Source of the DNA: Kyrpidia sp.
GTDB taxonomy: Bacteria > Bacillota > Bacilli > Kyrpidiales > Kyrpidiaceae
Direction of reading: 5' to 3'
Length of the DNA: 45,164 nucleotides
Assembly (NCBI GenBank): GCA_029960885.1
Contig: JASBVV010000024.1
Span: 1 to 45,164 of the forward strand
Of the stretch, positions 41,246 through 45,164 are shown piece after piece. The translations under genes and the position numbers were made by a program. The notes beneath the pieces were generated by a model. It was not told the DNA's origin. It saw nothing but the letters and a program-made list of their open reading frames with translations, and did not search any database. Position 1 is the stretch's first letter. Every line of letters begins with the position of its first letter.

Positions 41246-42253
41246 ATGGAACGGAAGAAAAGGCGGTCATGGCTCGTGGCCGGAATGTTGGCGATGGCGG
41301 TGGCCGTCGCGGGTTGCGGAGCCCAGAACAACTCGAATGCTCCCGGGGTCGGAGATGGGGGAAAAGTCAAGAAAATCGGTATTATCCAAATCCTTGATCA
41401 TCCCGCTCTGAATGCGGCGAGGGACGGGTTTATTCAGGCACTGGCCGATGCCGGTTACAAAGAGGGGCAGAATGTGACGTACGACCGGCAGAACGCGCAG
41501 AATGACCAGACGACGGCAAAAACCATCGCGGACAAATTCGTCCGGGACAAGGACGACCTGATCCTGGCCATTGCCACAGGCGCCGCCCAGGCGGTGTACA
41601 ACGTCACGAAAACCACGCCCATCGTGATCACGGCGGTGACCGATCCGGTCAAGGCGGGCTTGGTTCAATCCATGGATCATCCCGGGACCAACGTCACCGG
41701 CACGTCCGACGCCGTGCCCATCGGGGAACAGCTCAAGCTGATCCAACAGATTCTTCCCAATGCGAAAAAAATCGGATTTCTGTATAATCCCGGCGAAGAG
41801 AACTCTGTGGTGCAGTTGGATCAGGCGAAACAGGCGGCTCCGCCGTTCGGTTTCACTTTGGTTCCGCAGCCGGTGTCCGGGATCAATGATGTGAAGGTGG
41901 CCACCACCCAATTGGCCGGCAAAGTGGATGCGATCTATGTGCCAACCGACAACACCGTGGTTTCCGCTATCTCCACAGTGGTGGAAGCGGCCAAAGAGAA
42001 GAACGTTCCCGTCTTCGCCTCGGAAGAGGGCCAGGTGAAACAGGGCGCCCTGATTACCAAGGGAATCGATTACAAGAAGTTGGGGTATCAAGCCGGGCAA
42101 ATGGCGGTGAAGATCCTCTCAGGCGCGGATCCGAAGACATTGCCGGTGGAGACGGCCAAGGACATGAATGTTGTGGTGAACCTCAAGACCGCCCAAGAAC
42201 TGGGCGTCAAGATTCCCGATTCTCTGCTGCAGTCTGCCCAGAAGATCCAATAG
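41246..42253 (+). CDS. ABC substrate-binding lipoprotein (ABC_sub_bind/TrpX-like)
   Basis: A 335-residue lipoprotein with signal peptide and lipobox VAGC, then a two-lobed periplasmic-binding fold of the ABC_sub_bind family: IGIIQILDHPALNAARDGFI, ITAVTDPVKAGLV and GFLYNPGEENSV. Members linked to tryptophan or tyrosine uptake exist, but the substrate is not fixed by sequence. The ATG at 41246 has AAAGGGGG 6 bases upstream. First gene of a three-gene importer. Confidence 0.88.
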   Translation: MERKKRRSWLVAGMLAMAVAVAGCGAQNNSNAPGVGDGGKVKKIGIIQILDHPALNAARDGFIQALADAGYKEGQNVTYDRQNAQNDQTTAKTIADKFVRDKDDLILAIATGAAQAVYNVTKTTPIVITAVTDPVKAGLVQSMDHPGTNVTGTSDAVPIGEQLKLIQQILPNAKKIGFLYNPGEENSVVQLDQAKQAAPPFGFTLVPQPVSGINDVKVATTQLAGKVDAIYVPTDNTVVSAISTVVEAAKEKNVPVFASEEGQVKQGALITKGIDYKKLGYQAGQMAVKILSGADPKTLPVETAKDMNVVVNLKTAQELGVKIPDSLLQSAQKIQ

Positions 42254-42259
42254 GAGCGA

Positions 42260-43135
42260 ATGACATTGTTTGATATTGTGCTCACGGCGGTGCGGGAAGG
42301 GCTGCTGTTCGGCATCATGGCGATGGGGGTCTTCTTGACTTTCCGGGTCCTGAATTTTGCCGATCTGACGGTCGATGGTACCTTTGCATTGGGTGCGGCC
42401 ACGTATGCCGCCGTGGTGATCGGCGGCGGGTCCGTTTGGGCGGGCGTGGCGCTCGCCCTTGCCGGGGGATTTGTCGCCGGCGCGGTGACCGGCCTGTTGC
42501 ATACCAAAGCGGGAATCACCGGGTTGCTGAGCGGGATTTTGACGATGATCGCCTTGTACTCGGTCAACCTCCGGATTATGGGGCGTCCGAACATTCCTCT
42601 GTTGAATACCCAGGGAATTCTCGGGGTGTTTCAGCCTTTCGGTTTGTCTCCCAATATCAGCGCATGGTTGGTGTTTCTGCTGTTTCCGGGGGTGGTTCTC
42701 GCACTGTTGGTGTGGCTGTTCCACACCCAGTTCGGCTATGTGCTGCGCGCCACCGGGGATAATGTACAGATGGTCAAGTCTTTGGGGGTGAACCCCGACC
42801 GGATGGAGGTTTGGGGGCTGGCCATCTCCAACGCGCTGGTCAGCCTTTCCGGGGCTCTGGTGGCCCAGTATCAGGGATTTGCCGATGTGGGTATGGGCAT
42901 TGGCACCATTGTCGCCGGGTTGGCCTCGGTGATCATCGGCGAAGTTTTCGTGGGTGCCCGGAGCATCGGCTGGCTGTTGGCGGGGGTTTTGTTCGGTACG
43001 TTTGTCTACCGGTTCAGCATCGGGTTGGCGCTGGTGGTCGGTTTCGAGCCCACGGACCTGAAGTTGTTGACCGCCGTGATCGTGTTTCTCGCATTGACAC
43101 TGCCCGCCGTCCGAAAGAAGGTGCGGTTGCCGTGA
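42260..43135 (+). CDS. ABC transporter permease (TrpY-like, BPD_transp_2)
   Basis: A 291-residue membrane protein with eight or nine hydrophobic segments of the branched-chain/ribose permease type (FRVLNFADLTVDGTFALGAA, GIGTIVAGLASVIIGEVFVG). It follows the binding-protein gene by 6 bases. Its stop overlaps the ATPase start as GTGA. Confidence 0.9.
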   Translation: MTLFDIVLTAVREGLLFGIMAMGVFLTFRVLNFADLTVDGTFALGAATYAAVVIGGGSVWAGVALALAGGFVAGAVTGLLHTKAGITGLLSGILTMIALYSVNLRIMGRPNIPLLNTQGILGVFQPFGLSPNISAWLVFLLFPGVVLALLVWLFHTQFGYVLRATGDNVQMVKSLGVNPDRMEVWGLAISNALVSLSGALVAQYQGFADVGMGIGTIVAGLASVIIGEVFVGARSIGWLLAGVLFGTFVYRFSIGLALVVGFEPTDLKLLTAVIVFLALTLPAVRKKVRLP

Positions 43136-43932
43136 TTGAAATCCAAGGGTTGTGCAAGACCTTTCACCGGGGAACCCCGGATGAAATCGCCCTGTTTAAG
43201 GATTTTTCCCTCACGGTGGCATCCGGGGATTTTGTGACGATCATCGGGAGCAACGGGGCCGGAAAATCGACTTTGTTAAACCTCATTGCTGGGAGCTTGG
43301 CCCCGGAGTCCGGGCGGATTTTTGTGGATGGCCGGGATGTGGTGAAAATGCCCGAGCATCGCCGGGCTGCCTTCATCAGTCGGGTGTTTCAAAATCCCGC
43401 CCTGGGAACGTCGCCCGCGCTGACGATTGAAGAAAACCTGTCTCTGGCGGTCAACAAAGGGCGGCCTTTTGGGTTGGGTTTGGCGAAGGACCGGCGAAAG
43501 CGCGAGCATTTTCGAGAGCGTTTGGCGTCGCTCGGGTTGGGGTTGGAGAACAAAATGGATGTCAAGGTGGGGGTGCTGTCCGGAGGCCAGCGCCAGGCCT
43601 TGGCGTTGCTGATGGCCACCGAAGTGTCGCCGTCGCTGCTCCTGCTGGATGAACACACGGCCGCTCTGGATCCGAAAACGGCGAACACGATCATGGTGAT
43701 GACCCGGAATCTGGTGGCCGAGCATCATATCACGACGCTTATGGTGACGCATAACATGAAGAATGCCTTGGACTACGGCAATCGTCTGATCATGCTCCAT
43801 CAGGGGTCGGTGGTGGTGGATGTCCGGGGAGCGGAAAAGGAGCGGCTGTCCATCGGCGGGTTAATGGAGTGGTTCGGAGAGACCTCCGCATTGTCCGATC
43901 GAATGGTGTTGGCTGAGTTCAGTGACATATAG
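43132..43932 (+). CDS. ABC transporter ATPase (TrpZ-like)
   Basis: A 266-residue ATPase with Walker A GSNGAGKST, Q-loop RVFQNPALGT, signature LSGGQRQALALLMA, Walker B LLLLDEHTAALD and switch LMVTHN. GTG start overlapping the permease stop. The last gene of the importer. Confidence 0.9.
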   Translation: MIEIQGLCKTFHRGTPDEIALFKDFSLTVASGDFVTIIGSNGAGKSTLLNLIAGSLAPESGRIFVDGRDVVKMPEHRRAAFISRVFQNPALGTSPALTIEENLSLAVNKGRPFGLGLAKDRRKREHFRERLASLGLGLENKMDVKVGVLSGGQRQALALLMATEVSPSLLLLDEHTAALDPKTANTIMVMTRNLVAEHHITTLMVTHNMKNALDYGNRLIMLHQGSVVVDVRGAEKERLSIGGLMEWFGETSALSDRMVLAEFSDI

Positions 43933-43996
43933 GCCGGCGGCACGCGATGGTTGTGCGCGGATCCGTTGCTCGACGACCGGGCGGTGGGGTGACACT

Positions 43997-44686
43997 GTGA
44001 AGCAGGAATTGAAGTGGCACGTTTCGTTGGCCGGCGTGTTTTTTGTGTTGGGGTGGTTGCTCGCCGTTCAATACCGTTCCCTTCACGCAGGCGAACCGAC
44101 CGCTCCGTCCGAAGATGCAACCCAGGTGGCCCAACAGTTGGATGCCGTGAAGTCGCAGAACCGGAACCTGGAGTCCCAGGTGGGCGACCTTCAAAAAAAG
44201 ATCGATGGGATCGAGAAACAGTACGGCGGGAACTTGGCGTCGTATGAACAACTCCGCGCCGATTTGGACCGGGCCCGGATCCTGACCGGGGCGCCGGTCA
44301 CCGGCCCGGGAGTGACCGTCACCGTGGATGACGGACGATCTCCCGGGGCAGGTTCGGGGCAGCGTCCGATGGTCCAAGAGTGGGACATTATCCGTTTGGT
44401 GCAGGAACTGTTGGCCGGTGGTGCCGAAGCAGTGGCGGTGAACGGACAGCGGTGGGCTTTGGTGGATCGTGCGGCGCCGGATTCGGCCCCGGTCCACCTG
44501 CGCGCCCCGTATCAGGTCCAGGCGGTGGGTGATCCCGCGGTTTTAATCACCGCCTTGTCCATGAGGGGCGGAATTCTGGATTGGCTGCAGCAGCGGGGGC
44601 TCGCCGTATCCGCTCCGAAGCCGGTCAATACGCTTCATCTGGCGGCGTATGACGGACGGCGATGGACGTTCGACATTCGCCAGTGA
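43997..44686 (+). CDS. DUF881 family protein
   Basis: A 229-residue protein with one N-terminal membrane helix (residues 8-25), a coiled-coil stretch (about 45-95, QLDAVKSQNRNLESQVGDLQ) and a C-terminal globular DUF881 domain (GPGVTVTVDDGRSP, IIRLVQELLAGGAEAVAVNG). Homologues YlxW/YlxX sit in division or sporulation clusters of Bacillus; role unknown. Here it stands apart from such a cluster, just before tRNA genes. GTG start with GGGGTGA 6 bases upstream. Confidence 0.88.
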   Translation: MKQELKWHVSLAGVFFVLGWLLAVQYRSLHAGEPTAPSEDATQVAQQLDAVKSQNRNLESQVGDLQKKIDGIEKQYGGNLASYEQLRADLDRARILTGAPVTGPGVTVTVDDGRSPGAGSGQRPMVQEWDIIRLVQELLAGGAEAVAVNGQRWALVDRAAPDSAPVHLRAPYQVQAVGDPAVLITALSMRGGILDWLQQRGLAVSAPKPVNTLHLAAYDGRRWTFDIRQ

Positions 44687-44696
44687 TGCGGCGGGA

Positions 44697-44729
44697 CCTC
44701 TTGCCAAAGAGGCGGGATTTTGATAAAGT
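44697..44729 (+). promoter_or_regulatory. Small hairpin and probable tRNA-cluster promoter
   Basis: CCTCTT-GCCA-AAGAGG (44697-44712) is a 6-bp hairpin after the DUF881 gene. TTGCCA (44701-44706) and TAAAGT (44724-44729) with 17 bases between them could be the promoter of the tRNA cluster. Confidence 0.45.
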
Positions 44730-44761
44730 ATCTCTTGCCGTCCCGGAAGGTGACGGGGCGT

Positions 44762-44836
44762 TCCTCGGTAGCTCAGTGGTAGAGCGTCCGGCTGTTAACC
44801 GGGTGGTCGCAGGTTCGAATCCTGCCCGGGGAGCCA
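44762..44836 (+). tRNA. tRNA-Asn (anticodon GTT)
   Basis: Acceptor TCCTCGG pairs with CCGGGGA. The D-arm GCTC/GAGC, anticodon arm TCCGG-CTGTTAA-CCGGG and T-arm are intact. CCA is encoded (44834-44836). Confidence 0.95.
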
Positions 44837-44844
44837 AACCATGT

Positions 44845-44919
44845 GCGCCTATAGCTCAGAGGATAGAGCGCCGGTCTCCGGAACCGGGTGCCCAGGTTCG
44901 AGTCCTGGTAGGCGCACCA
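44845..44919 (+). tRNA. tRNA-Arg (anticodon CCG)
   Basis: Acceptor GCGCCTA pairs with TAGGCGC, anticodon arm CCGGT-CTCCGGA-ACCGG, T-arm CCAGG/CCTGG, encoded CCA at 44917-44919. Confidence 0.95.
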
Positions 44920-44970
44920 AACAAACGGGCTCCACCGTCGGGTCGTCTTGACTGGCGATGGAGCCTCCGG

Positions 44971-45044
44971 GGCTCGGTAGCTCAGTCAGTAGAGCAGAGG
45001 ACTGAAACTCGTGTCGGCGGTTCCATCCCGGTCCCGAGCCACCA
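44971..45044 (+). pseudogene. Degenerate tRNA-Phe (anticodon GAA region), anticodon arm shortened
   Basis: Acceptor GGCTCGG/CCGAGCC, D-arm and encoded CCA match tRNA-Phe. The anticodon arm reads GAGGACTGAAACTC, about three bases short of the usual pattern (only GAG/CTC can pair, leaving an 8-base loop). The T-arm has TTCCATC where TTCGATT is expected, plus one extra base in the stem. Total 74 nt. It is probably a pseudogene or carries sequence errors. Confidence 0.75.
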
Positions 45045-45048
45045 GCAT

Positions 45049-45124
45049 GCCACCTTGGCTCAGTCGGTAGAGCGGCTCACTCGTAATGAGCAGGTCGGCG
45101 GTTCGAATCCGCCAGGTGGCTCCA
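45049..45124 (+). tRNA. tRNA-Thr (anticodon CGT)
   Basis: Acceptor GCCACCT pairs with AGGTGGC, anticodon arm GCTCA-CTCGTAA-TGAGC, normal T-arm, encoded CCA at 45122-45124. The last 40 bases of the window show no further complete tRNA. Confidence 0.95.
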
Positions 45125-45164
45125 AAAAAGTTTCCGTAACGGCACGGGCTTTCGGAATCCGATC

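Noticed and set aside
1-45164. CRISPR arrays, transposases, integrases or prophage genes
   Set aside because: No regularly spaced repeats, IS-type terminal repeats with a transposase, or phage structural genes were seen in any part of the window.

Overview
The window is chromosomal DNA of a high-GC, Gram-positive, spore-former-type Firmicute. Gene content and style (argCJBD, YqgQ, CcdC, DUF1292, DUF1540, DUF881, CsoR/CopZ, SAM and c-di-AMP riboswitches, AGGAGG-type ribosome sites, many GTG starts) fit Alicyclobacillaceae, and Kyrpidia is my best guess. That is inference from style, not a database match. I see no prophage, transposase, CRISPR array or rRNA.

Layout. 1-6.5 kb: a CoA-binding protein; an NMT1/SsuA-type ABC importer on the minus strand; CcdC; a frame-disrupted DUF1292 gene; a yqgQ-rluA pair; a DUF1540 gene with a clear terminator. 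6.5-11.6 kb: arginine operon argC-argJ-argB-(small membrane protein)-argD on the minus strand, with a promoter overlapped by an ARG-box-like palindrome. 11.8-14.3 kb: a split chromate (CHR) transporter pair and an EamA exporter. 14.3-17 kb: a glutamate dehydrogenase that has lost its C-terminus, joined directly to the C-terminal half of a YhaN-type coiled-coil ATPase. 17.2-21.9 kb, plus strand: a GNAT/acyl-CoA-synthetase fusion (Pat-like), a small helical protein plus an FMN glutamate-synthase-like protein, and DUF423. 22-28.8 kb: a protein disulfide oxidoreductase with a CsoR-like operator, M32 carboxypeptidase, PssA, an SDR, an orphan Fis-type HTH protein, and proline dehydrogenase-P5C dehydrogenase behind a sigma-54 promoter.

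29-33.6 kb: a c-di-AMP riboswitch in front of an unknown 103-residue protein, a GalT-like protein, csoR-copZ-VTT membrane protein, two tiny unrecognised genes, and methylglyoxal synthase. 33.6-36.4 kb: metN-metI-metQ under a SAM-I riboswitch. 36.6-40 kb: a universal stress protein convergent with a two-component system whose PAS domain carries four cysteines, then a polysaccharide deacetylase. 40.2-44.7 kb: GreA, cold-shock protein, a TrpXYZ-type ABC importer, DUF881. 44.76-45.12 kb: tRNA cluster Asn-Arg-(degenerate Phe)-Thr.

How the genes fit together. Much of the window concerns the glutamate/arginine/proline node: arginine synthesis from glutamate, proline breakdown to glutamate, a damaged glutamate dehydrogenase and a glutamate-synthase-like flavoprotein. 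A second theme is copper and thiol homeostasis: CsoR and CopZ, with a CsoR-like site also at the disulfide oxidoreductase promoter 8 kb away. The most unusual items are the GDH/YhaN junction, the sigma-54 promoter next to an AAA-less Fis protein, the c-di-AMP riboswitch with an orphan target, and a tRNA-Phe with a collapsed anticodon arm.
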